Made by a program: the position numbers and the translations under genes
Notes under the pieces: generated by a model
What the model was told of the DNA's origin: nothing
The model's database searches: none
What the model saw: the letters and a program-made list of their open reading frames with translations, nothing else
From: Costus lasius
Taxonomy: Eukaryota; Streptophyta; Magnoliopsida; Zingiberales; Costaceae
Assembly (NCBI GenBank): GCA_027563935.2
Contig: CM050453.2
Coordinates: 60,992,018 to 61,056,017, forward strand
Direction of reading: 5' to 3'
Length of the DNA stretch: 64,000 nt
In this document: piece after piece, positions 12,489 through 23,735 of the stretch
Numbering within the stretch: the first letter of the stretch is position 1
Layout of the letters: the number at the start of each line of letters is the position of its first letter

Positions 12489-14241
12489 TGATGGGGTCAC
12501 TAAGCATGCAACATTCAAACGACGCGCTTCGAAAACATTTTGATAGTTAAGTATAGCTTAATAAACCCCTTGTTGCTAACGTAGTTTGAAATTAGCTAGT
12601 TTTGGTATGTAGTAGTGAAAACCGAAACTACTCAACAAGTAAGTCCTAGCATGCGCTTCTAGATAAGATGAAACTCAACAAAGTTTAAGCATGCGGTTTA
12701 CAACATCAAATAGATCTAGGCATGCGGTTCTACCATAAGAAATAGGGCTACTCTAAGGGAGGAACTCACCTTGCACCCTTTGAGAATAGAAAGGGTGACC
12801 TTCCCGTTCTTCACCGGTCCAATGGTGGAAACTCACGAAGTAGGGCCCTATGAGCTTACAACCAGAGCATTACAGCATCCCACACATGCGTGGGTGAGTT
12901 TGAAAGAATATTAAGAGGCCAATAATACAAGAACACCCAAGGGGGAGTCTAGACTCCAAATTCCCTTGTTAACATAGCTTAGACTATCTAGATTAGAGGG
13001 GAAGGAAGAAGGGGTGGCTAGAGTATCATTCCATGGCCTTGCGCCACCTGCAGAAAGCAAATGTGAGTGCAAGGGATCTGTCCAACAAGTAACAAAGAAC
13101 AATGACCAAGAGAGGAGAAGACTTAGCTATAGTGGGATAGTCTTGCCCTCGGTTTGGTGAAGTGTCCCTTATCTTGGATGAAGGCGAGAATCAGCTCCTC
13201 CTCTTAAGATAGAGGTCATCTTCTACTGGTGGAGGAGGATGCGAGAGGTCCAAGCTTCAGTTGTGGCGGCTGGCTGAAAACAAGTGGAGGAGGCTCTCGG
13301 CAAGATGGGAAAAGTGGGGGAGAGTTGTAGTGACACACACTAGAAGACACACTTCAATTTGGATTTCAAATTATCAACTCTGATTTCAGTCTTGTAAGAG
13401 TTTACAACATATAGGAGAGACTTCCCAACGGTTGTCTCCCTTCCCTAAGCACAAAGACAAGTCACACAAGCAAGCATGATGTAGACAACTCAATGGGCTG
13501 ATTTCTTCCCCCAAGTGGGCGGTTGCTTGGAGGTTTAGCTTTGGAGTTTTCAGCAGGATGGCAAGTTCGAAAGCTGAGATGATGATGGACTGAAGAGGCT
13601 GCAAAGGGCTGACATTGTGCAGGCTGCAGATTGGTATGGGTGGCTGGCGCTTGAAGGGACTGAAGTTGTTGCAAAGGCTGACATTGTGCAGGCTGCTCCT
13701 TGACTTTGGTGGCTGGCGCATGATGGACTGAAGTGGACATTGTGCAAACTGCTTCTTGACTTTTATGGCTGGCGCATGATGGGCTGAAGTAGGTAATTGT
13801 GCAGGCTGCTCCTTGACTTGGTTGGAGATGAAGGCACTCCACATGGCTGCCAACTAGGATGTTGGAATTTGAGGTGCTTGTGGTGTTGCTCCATTGGGGT
13901 GGGCTGATTCCCTCATGAGTTGGGCTGATGGCCCATGGCATCTCTTGGAGTTGTCTTGACTTGATTTTGGCTTGCATCCCAAAAATAGAGTTGACCTATA
14001 CTATTACATCAATTTCATGCACTAACCTACCATACATAAGTGGCGGATCCAAGGGATGTAACTACATGGTGTAATTGGTGGGTGGATCTAACCTACCACA
14101 TGATGCACCCTAGTCTAAGACAAAAAAAGCAACAAAAGGGGGTCCTAAGGAAGCCATATCTAATGGCTAGGATAGCCATACCGAGAGGGCTTCTTTCGGA
14201 CCCGGGTGGACCTCCGAAGGTCCTGCTTTGGTCCCACATCA
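12489..14241 (-). repeat. G2 5' LTR (outer boundary tentative)
   Basis: The inner end is firm: on the minus strand ...CCCCATCA directly before the primer-binding site. The outer end is proposed at 14241 because the minus strand there starts TGATGTGGGACC, which fits CRM-style TGATG...CATCA termini and resembles the TR-GAG start TGATGCGGACAGG. The length would be 1753 bp, close to the TR-GAG LTRs (about 1.8 kb). An alternative start is near 14013. The flank next to 14241 is ATAAT, a possible TSD whose partner is outside the window. Antisense ORFs at 13386-13977 come from the short repeats. Confidence 0.6.
13612..13850 (-). repeat. Diverged tandem repeat in G2 LTR (4 units, 56-69 bp)
   Basis: On the plus strand, units begin at about 13612, 13681, 13737 and 13795, marked by ACATTGTGCAGGCTGC and, about 35 bases later, TGGCTGGCGC. 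Unit lengths are 69, 56 and 58 bp with substitutions between units. It is a minisatellite within the LTR. Overlapping open frames in three phases here reflect the repeat and not genes. Confidence 0.8.
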
Positions 14242-14374
14242 ATAATGAAGCAAAGGCACCTCCCTCACCCCATTATGCCCCTAGGCGCCAATGGGGTGAG
14301 ATTTCTCCCCATTATACCCTTTTAAGCCAATTCCCTCTTCATGACAACTAATTATTGGGCCTCATTGGATAATG
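14242..14374 (-). repeat. F LTR, left fragment
   Basis: Short piece between the proposed G2 end and the B insertion site. It is continuous with 32577 onward once B and one copy of its TSD (TAATG, 14370-14374) are removed. It holds the near-repeat CCCCATTATGCCCC / CCCCATTATACCC. Assigned to F by position only. Confidence 0.5.
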
Positions 14375-16077
14375 TGAAGAGTCCCCTTCGAGGGGGAGCG
14401 CAAGCAGATGAAAAACCCTAATTCAGGGGGCGCATGCATTTTGCTAGGGTTTCATCAAGACAATCGCTTATATGCTCATATAATCAACTTAGATCTATTG
14501 ATTGGATCAAGAAGGAGATTCATACCAACGCCATTGCCTTGGAGGTCGGCTTGGAAGAAGAGAGCAACTTAGATCTCCTCCAAAAGTTCACACACAAGAT
14601 GAAGAGCGCTTACTTCCTTGGCGTCCCTTGTGCTAGCAAGGCACCCAAGCTTTCTTGTCGAATGGTAAGGGATGATGAGATGATTCCCTTTGGCCGAGAG
14701 CTCCTCTTGCAATACCTCTCCTCTTCGTCAACCTCTTCCAAACGAAAGTCCAAGGCGTTGAAGTGAAGAGAACAACGCATATGCGTTTTGGCATTGAAGT
14801 GAAATCGGCCTTGATGACTTTCCATAAATGGAAGATAATCAAGCCATGCGCTCATGCCAATCCAAAAACGGATATTAGCATTGAACCAAGCGTTCACCTT
14901 TGTGAACCGGTTCAAGCCAAAATGTTCCAATCGAATTTGGTTCATAAACCAAACCAAAATAGCTCAAGCCACTTGGTCTAGACCATATTGAACCCTAAGG
15001 CTCAAGATCTAACCATTCATCTCCTGATGCTCCTGATCTCTCCGATCTAGCATCATCTCTCTCGATCGAAGCTTACCGATCTCAAGCCCTAATCAATCAA
15101 ACATGATTAGACCAGATCTCACTTACAATCAGAGATTAAATCCCTTTAAACTGAACCCAAAGAATTCAGTCCACACGATCTGACTTAAGTAAGCCATATC
15201 ACCAAATTGTGCGACCCTGAGGGTTTCCTTTAAATGTCGGTAACGATAACTCACGTTATCACGATCAGTGAGGGGTATCTCGCAACACATCACTATCTCC
15301 CGATATAAAGGAATGAGTCTTCCAAGACTACACCCAAAATACAGCACAAGTGTGAATCCATTCACAAGGCATACATGTATCCTTTGCCACTGGATGTTCT
15401 TATTGGACAAGCAGGTCAAGCTTGTGACTCCAATATGATGAGCATGATTAGACCAGATGAACATAGTCATCTGGGTATGGCCATACACTTTCTCAATCAT
15501 CTCATTTAAGGGGGCCCCTTTAGAACATCACACTCCAATTAAGGAGACGGCAATCCTATATCTATCACTAGTGTCCTAACCTGATTCATGCTCACCATCC
15601 AAGATAGTCTATAATCATTGTGTTTCAAATGATATTGAACTACCTCAAAACAATGACAATCATCATTTAGAAACACAAGTGATCTCAAGTCAGAGGACAT
15701 GTGCCACTTGTTGCAATCAAGGATCATTCACATTGTGACAAGCAATTGAATATCCTAATAGGGTCTGTCCAGTACATCCAATGTACCCATGAGTCTACAT
15801 CTTATTCCATGCTCGTAGCATCCTATAAGATTAGAACACATATTAGTCTCAATCATATCAAGGCTGTCTCATGTTCACCAAGATATCTCGACTAAGGACA
15901 TATAGCATGTCAGCCTAGCTGAACAGCTCTGAGACATTATTCAGAAGTACACTTATTACAGCAGACAAGGTAACAACCTGAATAATAACCATGCCTTTAT
16001 AAACATAAGAGTTTATTACATGATACTGTTACAATCCCAAAGGCCTCAAACATTAGCCTTAAGGGCATACCCCAACA
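14375..16077 (-). repeat. B 3' LTR
   Basis: 1703 bp; minus-strand ends TGTTGGGGTATGCC and ...GACTCTTCA. Same length as the 5' LTR at 30874-32576. Differences seen by eye include GGATATT/GCATATT near 14871, the TCTCC/TCTCT change near 15022, and CTCGCAAC/CTAGCAAC near 15280. A 110-residue plus-strand ORF at 14434-14766 is repeated in the other LTR (30933-31265); I see no family resemblance and do not call it a gene. Confidence 0.95.
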
Positions 16078-16088
16078 ATCTCCCAGTT
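16078..16088 (-). other. B polypurine tract
   Basis: Minus strand AACTGGGAGAT directly next to the 3' LTR start. A, C and E have AAGTGGGAGAT at the same place, so B differs by one base. Confidence 0.8.
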
Positions 16089-16097
16089 GCACTTAAT

Positions 16098-16334
16098 CTA
16101 ATGGTTTAGAAATCTCAAACCCATGTTATTACAGTGCTTCTCATGCTTCTGCTGCGCCAGAGGCTTGGTAAGCGGGTCTGCCAGATTGTCGTCTGTATGA
16201 ACCTTGCAGACTTTGATCTCGCCACGATCAATGATCTCCCGGATCAAGTGAAACCGTCTCTGTATGTGCTTGGACTTCTGGAGCGACCGTGGTTCCTTTG
16301 CTTGTGCAATTGCTCCAGTGTTATCACAGAAGAT
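16098..16334 (-). CDS. gag-pol: B polyprotein, C-terminal piece (RNase H end)
   Basis: The last 77 or so codons of the B polyprotein, left of the A insertion. It carries the RNase H segment NTGAIAQAKEPRS and the family C-terminus NNMGLRFLNH, with the stop at 16100-16098. Bases 16330-16334 (AAGAT) are the left TSD copy made by A. Joined in silico to 25419-29071 with the duplicate removed, the frame is 3885 bases, a multiple of three, with no internal stop. It is a separated exon-like piece and is not expressed as a protein in its present state. Confidence 0.92.
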   Translation of the reverse strand: MFCDNTGAIAQAKEPRSLQKSKHIQRRFHLIREIIDRGEIKVCKVHTDDNLADPLTKPLAQQKHEKHCNNMGLRFLNH

Positions 16335-18019
16335 TGTTGGGGTATGCCCTTAAGGCTAATGTTTGAGGCCTTGGGATTGTAACAGTATCATGTAATAAAC
16401 TCTTATGTTTATAAAGGCATGGTTGTTATTCAGTTTGTTACGTTATCTGCTGCAATAATTGTACTTCTGAATAATGTCTCAAAGCTGTTCAGCTGGGCTG
16501 ACATGCTATAAAGTCCTTAGTCGATATATCTTGGTGAACATGAGACAGCCTTGATATGATTGAGACTAATATGTGCTCTAATCTTATAGGATGCTTCGAG
16601 CATGGAATAAGAGGTAGACTCATGGGTACATTGGATGTACTGGACAGACCCTACTAGGATATTCAATTGGTTGTCACAATGTGAATAATCCTTGATTGCA
16701 ACAAGTGGCACATGTCCTCTGACTTGAGATCACTTGTGTTTCTAAATGATGATTGTCATTGTTTTGAGTTAGTTCAATATCATTTGAAACATAATGATTA
16801 TAGACTATCTTGGATGGTGAGCTTGAATCAGGTTAGGGCACTAGTGATAGATAAAGGATTGCCGTCTCCTTGTTTAAGGAGTGAGATGTTCTAAAGGGGC
16901 CCCCCTGAATGAGATGATTGAGAATAGTGTATGGCCATACCCAGGTGACTATGTTCATCTGATCTAATCATGCTCATCATATTGGAGCTACAAGCTTGAC
17001 ATGCTTGTCCAATAAGAACGTCCAGTGGCAAAGGATATTTGCATGCCTGGTGAAGTTGATTCACACTTGTGCCGTGGTTTGGGTGTAGTCTTGGAAGACT
17101 CTTTCCTTTATATCGGGAGACAGTGATGTGTTGCTAGATACCCCTCACTGATCGTGATAACGTAAGTTATCGTTACCGACATTTAAAGGAAACCCTCAGG
17201 GTCGCACAATTTGATGATATGGCTTACTTAAGTCAGATTGTGTGGACTGAATTATTCAGGTTCAGTTTAAAGGGATTTAATCTCTGATTGTAAGTGAGAT
17301 CTGGTCTGATCATGTTTGATTGATTAGGGCTTGAGATCGGTAAGCTTCGATCGAGAGAATGGATGCTAGATCGGTGAGATCAGAAGCATCAAGAGATCAA
17401 CGGTTAGATCTGGAGCCTTAGGGTTTAATCATGATCTAGACTGGATCGCTTGGCTTGATTGGTTCTTGAACTGAACCGAATTGAACCAGCTCATTAAGTG
17501 AGCGGATGGTTCATGAGATAAGAGGTTTGCGATTGGGGTAGACCCATGATCGCATATTGAGAAGTGGCATGCTATTTTTAGAGAGCACTTCTCTAAACGT
17601 GACCACGCCTCACGTTTTCCTCTTCACGCCTCTTCTCTCTTCGCCTCTCCACGAGTCGACACAAGCTCTCTCTCGTGTGGTTAAGAAGGTGAACGCAAAG
17701 GAGAAGGAAGAAATCGCCAAGAAGATCTCATCCCTTTCATTCGATCAGGATACTTGGACGATCCTTGCTAGCACAAGGGGCGACAAGGAGGAGCCAAGAC
17801 TCATCTTGTGTGCGTCACCTCTGGAGGAAAGCCACATCGCTTTCTGCTTCCAAGTCGCCATCTAGAAATGGCATCGGTATGAATCTCATTCTTTCTATAG
17901 AATGTTTTTGTTGATCATATAGCATGCAATAGATCTAGAAACCCTCTCCGCTGCTTTAAATCCTCCAAGATGCGCCTATTAGGGTTTCGCCCCCCCCCCC
18001 TTGTCTAAGGGAACCTTCA
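16335..18019 (+). repeat. A 5' LTR
   Basis: 1685 bp, TGTTGGGGTATGCC to AACCTTCA. A TATA-like TTTATAAAGG lies 73 bases in. A run of 12 or so C occurs near 17990. A 102-residue ORF at 17557-17865 is repeated with the same product in the 3' LTR (24958-25266); it overlaps a part conserved at DNA level in the B and D LTRs, in other frames, so I treat it as non-coding. Confidence 0.96.
16408..16417 (+). promoter_or_regulatory. TATA-like box in copia LTR
   Basis: TTTATAAAGG at 73 bases from the LTR start. The same word is at a similar offset in the 3' LTR of A, in B, C, D and E, while F has TTTAAAGGCA. Conservation across copies supports a core promoter, which would make U3 only about 100 bp of a 1.7-kb LTR. 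The transcription start is not known. Confidence 0.45.
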
Positions 18020-18020
18020 A

Positions 18021-18033
18021 TTGGTATCAGGGC
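18021..18033 (+). other. A primer-binding site, altered
   Basis: TTGGTATCAGGGC, one base after the LTR. B and C have TTGGTATCAGAGC, so A carries an A-to-G change inside the tRNA-complementary stretch. It could reduce primer pairing. Confidence 0.85.
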
Positions 18034-19849
18034 AAGTGTTTGCATGTTTCTATGATTGCTTAAGACTGTGTGATCCATATATGCGAAAGTATCAGTAGGC
18101 TTAGATCTATAACATGCGCATAGTAGATGTTTCATGCAAAAATATTTCATGTTACATGTTTATGTTGGCGCATGTTCTTGGCGCTTGTTTCATTATGTTT
18201 TCAAAACAAAACAAAACTTGCGCGACTCTCATTAGATCTCAGAGGCGCCTGCTTTAAACCCTTAGACGGGTTATTAGGGTTGAAGTCATCCCCTAGGTTA
18301 GATCCAGACAGTCTGATCAGACCATCTGACAGCCTTGATGGGTCGACCAGATAGCATCTGTGCGCAAGCACGAGATGGCTATAGGTCGACTGCAGACAGG
18401 CGTGTAGCGATGTCTGATTGAGACGACTAACGAACACACATGAGTTAGGCCCGGGGTCACACCCGCTTGCCAGAACTCATGAGGGTTGTTCGGCCCCTGG
18501 CGCATGCATGGTTGACCTTTGGTCGACTCAAGTCAGTTAGGACTTGGTGCATGCAAGGGCAGTGGATCTGACTAGGTTGGATGAGTGGATCCCTGATGAT
18601 GGACCGTTGTAAGGTAGTAGGGCATATAAGGAAATTAAAATGATCCCATGGGGTTTTCAAAAGTTTTAATTTCTTGTTTGGATCACATGCTGATTGATGC
18701 CATTTGCTTGTTTATTTAATCTTATGTGGGCTGCCCGTTTTTAATGTGTGCTGTGCTGGGGCCTGCGTGCCTGGTTAATTTTGTAAATTATCATTTTATT
18801 GTGATCTGCACATCACATTGCATTTAATTTATAAAATGTAATTGACCTGCGAGTCAATCTTGTCTAGATAGATTAATTTGTAAATTAATCAGACAAGAGC
18901 ACAGAGCACACTTGGCATTGGCGCATGCAGCAGTGGTTTGACCAGGTGGGAGGTCCAGGGTTCGACTCTGGGACCAGGCGCAATTTCCCTGGTGGGCGCA
19001 CCTGAGCTGCAGATGGCGCTTGGGCCCTGGGTTGGGCCAGATGAGCAGCAAAAGTCCCATGAAGAAAAGCAAGTGAAGACTTAAGTTAAGTTAAGGTCTT
19101 ACTTAGGCTATGGGCTTTTACCACATAAGATCCATGCTTTCTGTTATTGTTTAAATAAGTAGAACAGCATGATTTATTTATCTTCTGCTATCACCATAGG
19201 AATTGCATGATAGTGAAGAAGATAAAAGACCGTTAAAATCCAACGCTAAATATCAAGCTCGTAAGCCTTCTGACGCGAAACCTCACTGTTCTGATTATCG
19301 TTGGAGCCGTGTTGTACCCACTCACTGGGCACGTCCATCTATCTTCAGACGGTGCGGGATTACACCTGCGTGTTACAGAGAAGGGATTTATCGCTTCTCG
19401 TTGCTCAGCATAGCACGTGGTGGTCCAGGGAGTAGGTCGGGTCAGCTTGACCATGTAGGCTACATGTGTGGCGCATATGGTAGCACATGGAGGCAGCCAT
19501 CTGTGGGGGTCAGAGACTGTGTTGTACCAACTCAGTTGGCACAGTCTGCTGGATTGCCCAGATGAAGGGGAATCGCACGGGTTGGCGATTGGCAGGGACT
19601 GCCTACCAGAGATTAGTGCTTGTACTCTCTGTGCATCTTATCTCGCCTGAGCGGGACGCGGAGACCAAGTATGAAATCTGGATCCCATCTCACTAAAAGA
19701 GTTCTACTCTTTCGGACTGTTTTAATGGATTTTTCAGTCAGATAAAATAGTGAGAAAAAGAATCATTCTTAAGTCCTGAATTGATTCTTTACATTGATAC
19801 TGACCTTGCTGTTCTTGCATTGTTGTAGATACCTGCAGCAACGAACACC
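18034..19849 (+). other. A untranslated leader (1.8 kb)
   Basis: Long non-coding region between primer-binding site and gag, conserved in order in B, C and D. Recurring blocks: GGCCCGGGGTCACACCCGC (near 18450), GTGCTGTGCTGGGGCCTGCG (near 18748), the tRNA-like T-arm (18955-18971), GACCGTTAAAATCCAACG (near 19228) and a block from about 19265 to 19690. The end, CATTGTTGTAG at about 19818-19828, looks like a 3' splice site, but no donor can be fixed. Open frames here (for example 19203-19565) overlap in several phases and are not kept as genes. Confidence 0.75.
18955..18971 (+). other. tRNA T-arm-like hairpin in A leader
   Basis: CCAGG-GTTCGAC-TCTGG folds as a 5-bp stem with a 7-base loop holding the pol III B-box core GTTCGA. 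It is preceded by AGTGGTTTGACCAGGTGGGAGGT, in part like tRNA or SINE heads. C and D have it at the matching place; B lacks the segment. No complete tRNA cloverleaf is visible. Confidence 0.55.
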
Positions 19850-22800
19850 ATGAGCTTCAATGTGCGATCCCTACTGGAAAGGGAGAAGTTTGCTGGGCCG
19901 AACTTCTCAGACTGGTTCGGACACCTTAAGATTGTTCTTAAGGCAGAGAGGAAACTGTATGTCCTCGAGACGGCGATACCGCCTCAGCCCGCTCCGAACG
20001 CCGCAAGGGCGGTTCGGGAAGCTTATGAAAAGCACGTCAATGATAGCATTGATGTCGCTTGCCTGATGCTAGCGTCTATGACGCCACCGCTGCAGCGTCA
20101 GCATGAGGATATGTTTGCTATAGACATGATAGCAAACCTCAAGATGCTGTATGCTGCACAGGCGAGGACAGAACGCTATAATTTGACAAAGCTGTTCTTT
20201 TAGAGCAAACTGGCTGAAGGGAGCCCAGTAGGAGCTCACGTGCTCAAGATGATTGGGCACAAGGAGGCTCTAGAGAAACTGGGGCATACCATCAACCAGG
20301 AGCTTGCTGTAGACATTATTCTGCAGTCTCTCCCGCCCTCTTTCGATGCGTTCATTATTAACTTTAATATGAACAAAATCGATTGTACTCCGGCAAAGCT
20401 GCTGAATATGCTCTTGACTACTGAGGAAACTCTGAAGGGTAAGCCTTCAACCTCTGTCTTGATGGTTCCTTCGAGGAACAAGAAGAAGGGGAAGAAGGGC
20501 AAGGCCCCTGTCAAGAGTTACAGAAAGGCTCTGAAGCAAAAAGTTAAGCGGTCAAAGGAATACAGATGTTTCCACTATGGCCAGCTGGGTCACTGGAAAA
20601 AGGACTGTAAAGCGCTCCAAGGAGATAAGAGGGGAAGCATCGCTTCTGGCTCAGGTATTTACGTGACGGAAGTCATGGTTTCATCTTCTTCTATATCATG
20701 GGTGTTGGACACTGCATGTGGAGTTCACATTTGTTCAAATGTACAGGAACTCAAGAGAAGAAGACAGGTGGGACAGCATGAGGTGGACCTACGAGTTGGA
20801 AACGGGGCACGGGTTGCTGCTGTTGCTGTAGGAGACTATTTCATCTCTTTGCCATCTGGGCTTGTATTAGAACTGAACAATTGTTACTTTGTTCCCAGCA
20901 TTACTAAAAATATTATCTCCATTCCTGCTCTTGTCAGGAAGGGTTTTTCCTTTGAATGCAATATTTCAAAGTGTGTTTTATCTATTGATAATATAGTTTA
21001 TGCTACTGGTTCAATTAATAATGGGTTATTCATGTTGGACATGGAATGTTCTATACACGCGATTGATATTAAGAAAGCCAAGTATGCTGATGACAGCACC
21101 TTGCTATGGCATAGTCGTTTAGGCCATATTAACAAGAAACGCATTAAGCGGTTGCATGATCATGGACTGCTGGGATCGTTCTCCTATGAGGAGATTGATA
21201 CATGCAAGGCTTGTTTAATGGGTAAAATGACGAAGTCACCTTTTCTTAACAAAGGTCAAAGGGCTTCAGGTTTACTTGACCTTATTCACAGTGATGTGTG
21301 TGGGCCATTTAGTAAACATGCCAGAGGTGGCTATCAGTACTTCATTACCTTTACTGATGATTTCAGTAGGTATGGGTATGTCTATCTGATGAGACATAAA
21401 AGTGAATCTTTTGACAAGTTCAAAGAGTTCAAGAATGAAGTACAGAATCAGCTTGGCCGAAATATCAAGGCACTTCGTTCTGATCGAGGTGGAGAATACC
21501 TAAGTCGAGAGTTTACTGACTATCTGAAGGAGTGTGGGATTATCTCACAGCTCACTCCGCCAGGAACACCGCAATGGAATGGTGTGTCCGAGAGGAGAAA
21601 TAGAACGTTACTTGATATGGTTCGTTCTATGATGAGTCAGGCTACTCTTCCATATTCCTTTTGGGGTTTTGCACTGGAAACAGCTGCAAAGGTACTAAAC
21701 CGAGTGCCATCCAAGGCAGTTTCTAAGACGCCATATGAGTTATGGTATGGGAAACAGCCGAGCTTGACATTTATCAGGATCTGGGGTTGCGAGGCTTATG
21801 TCAAAAAGCTCGCCTCTGGGAAACTAGAGAGCAGATCTGACAAATGTATCTTTGTCGGTTACCCTAAGGAAACTAAGGGTTATTATTTCTACGATCCCAA
21901 AGAGAACAAGGTGTTTGTTGCTCGGACGGCCATATTTCTTGAGAAGGAGTTTCTTCTGCAAGAGGCCAGTGGGAGAGAAATAAAGCTGGATGAGAATCCA
22001 GAGGAAGGACAAAGTGCTCAAGCACAGTTGGATGAGCCTGAGCCAGTAGAACAGGTTATTGAACAACCTGAGGCTCAGATATCACGGGAACCGCGAAGAT
22101 CGGGAAGGATCCGTCGACAGCCTGAGCGCTATAATGGAGTCTACATCATAGATAATGATGAACCCCTCACTTATGCGGATGCGGTCAGTGGACCGGAGTC
22201 AGCGAGATGGCTTGAAGCTATGCGCGCCGAGATGGACTCCATGTCAGATAACCAAGTCTGGGATTTGGTTGATCCGCCTCAGGGAGTTATCCCTATAGGC
22301 TGTAAATGGATCTTCAAGAAGAAGATTGACATGGATGGTAACGTGGTTACCTATAAAGGTAGGCTAGTTGCGAAAGGTTTCAAACAAATCTACGGGATAG
22401 ATTATGATGAAACTTTCTCACCTGTAGCTATGTTTAAGTCTATTCGGATTCTTTTCGCGATAGCAGCATATTATGATTATGAGATTTGGCAAATGGATGT
22501 GAAGACAGCTTTCCTTAATGGAAATCTGGATGAGGATGTGTATATGACACAACCAGAAGGTTTCACTAATCCATCAGATCGTCATAAGATATGCAAGGAC
22601 TTAAACAAGCATCTAGAAGCTAGAATATTCGTTTTGATGAATCAATCAGTGAATTTGGTTTCGTCAAGAACGAGGATGACCCGTGTGTATATAAGAGGTT
22701 TAGTGGGAGCGTGATTACTTTCCTAGTCCTCTACGTCGATGATATCTTGATCATTGGAAATGACATTCCTGAAATGCATGCGGTTAAGGCATGGCTAAGG

Positions 22801-23715
22801 AAATGTTTCCAGATGAAAGATCTAGGAGAAGCAGCCTATGTATTAGGTGTGAAGATCTACAGGGATAGATCTAAGAGGCTTCTCGGGCTGTGCTAGAGTA
22901 CTTACATCGATAAAGTCCTGGAGAGATTTCATTTATAGAATTCTAAAAGAGGATATCTTCCAGTCAGACATGGTCTGAATCTTTCGAAGAGTCAGTGTCC
23001 ACAAACACAGACTGAGAAAGATGAAATGGACAATACGCCTTATGCTTCGGCTATTGGATCCATTATGTATGCGATGTTGTGTACTCGCCCAGACGTCGCT
23101 TACGGGTTAAGCGTGACCAGTCGGTTCCAAAGTAATCCAGGTATGGCGCACTGGATTGCAGTCAAGAACATCATAAAATATCTGCGGAGGACCAAAGATA
23201 TGTTCTTGATATATGGTGGTCAGGAAGAACTCAGTATTGAAGGATATACTGACGCTTCATTCCAGTCTGACCAGGATGATTTCCGATCGCAATCAGGCTA
23301 TGTATTTAGCTTGAATGGAGGAGCAGTGGTGTGGAAGAGTTTCAAACAGTCAACTGTTGCTGATTCCACAACAGAAGCCGAGTATGTTGCAGCCTCGGAA
23401 GCATCCAAGGAGGCAGTGTGGATTCGTAAGTTCGTGAGAGAACTTGGTGTTGTTCCTTCGAGTGCAGATCCTTTGGTTATCTTCTGTGATAACACTGGAG
23501 CAATCGCACAAGCAAAGGAACCACGGTCGCACCAGAAGTCCAAGCACATACAGAGACGGTTTCACTTGATCAGGGAGATCATAGATCGTGGCGAGATCAA
23601 AGTCTGCAAGGTACAGACAGATGACAATCTGGCAGACCCGCTTACTAAGCCTCTGGCGCAGCAGAAGCATGAGAAGCACTGTAATAATATGGGTTTGAGA
23701 TTTCTCAACCATTAG
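19850..23715 (+). pseudogene. gag-pol: A Gag-Pol polyprotein, decayed copia
   Basis: Copia order gag, protease, integrase, RT, RNase H. The Gag start is MSFNVRSLL as in B. Damage against B: stop TAG at 20201-20203 in place of CAG; zinc knuckle reads CFHYGQLGH (Tyr for the second Cys); a 19-bp deletion near 22597 removes the KKSIYGL part of RT and shifts the frame; TAG at 22894 (from CAG) and TAG at 22936 (from GAG). Intact parts include protease-like LDTACGVHIC (D287), integrase SDRGGEY and NGVSERRNRT, RT YVDD (about 22733-22744) and RNase H TDASFQSD. With four lesions no functional polyprotein can be made, yet the LTRs are nearly identical. Confidence 0.95.
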
Positions 23716-23724
23716 ATTAAGTGC

Positions 23725-23735
23725 AAGTGGGAGAT
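23725..23735 (+). other. A polypurine tract
   Basis: AAGTGGGAGAT directly before the 3' LTR, nine bases after the polyprotein stop. Confidence 0.85.

Larger units (their letters stand above)
10212..14241 (-). mobile_element. G2: CRM-like Ty3/gypsy element, 5' part only
   Basis: Minus-strand element reading leftward: LTR (14241 to 12489), primer-binding site, gag-pol (12332 to 10212). It is cut in the RT by G1; the remainder would lie left of G1, outside the window. Assignment to the CRM lineage is inferred from RT text of the [21 protein letters not shown] type, the D-G-G-S protease site and LTR ends in TGATG...CATCA form. The outer LTR boundary is the least certain point. Confidence 0.8.

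Noticed and set aside
13386..13977. Three overlapping antisense ORFs (65-171 residues)
   Set aside because: They lie on the tandem repeat of the G2 LTR, whose units translate in all phases. No protein family features.
14434..14766. 110-residue ORF in both B LTRs (also 30933-31265)
   Set aside because: Antisense to the element and present twice only because LTRs are duplicated. No recognisable domain.
17557..17865. 102-residue ORF in the A LTR, repeated at 24958-25266
   Set aside because: Both copies come from one reverse-transcription event, so their identity is no evidence for selection. The homologous parts of the B and D LTRs are open in other frames.
18955..18971. Complete tRNA gene
   Set aside because: Only the T-arm is convincing. 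Acceptor, D-arm and anticodon arm cannot be folded to a cloverleaf.
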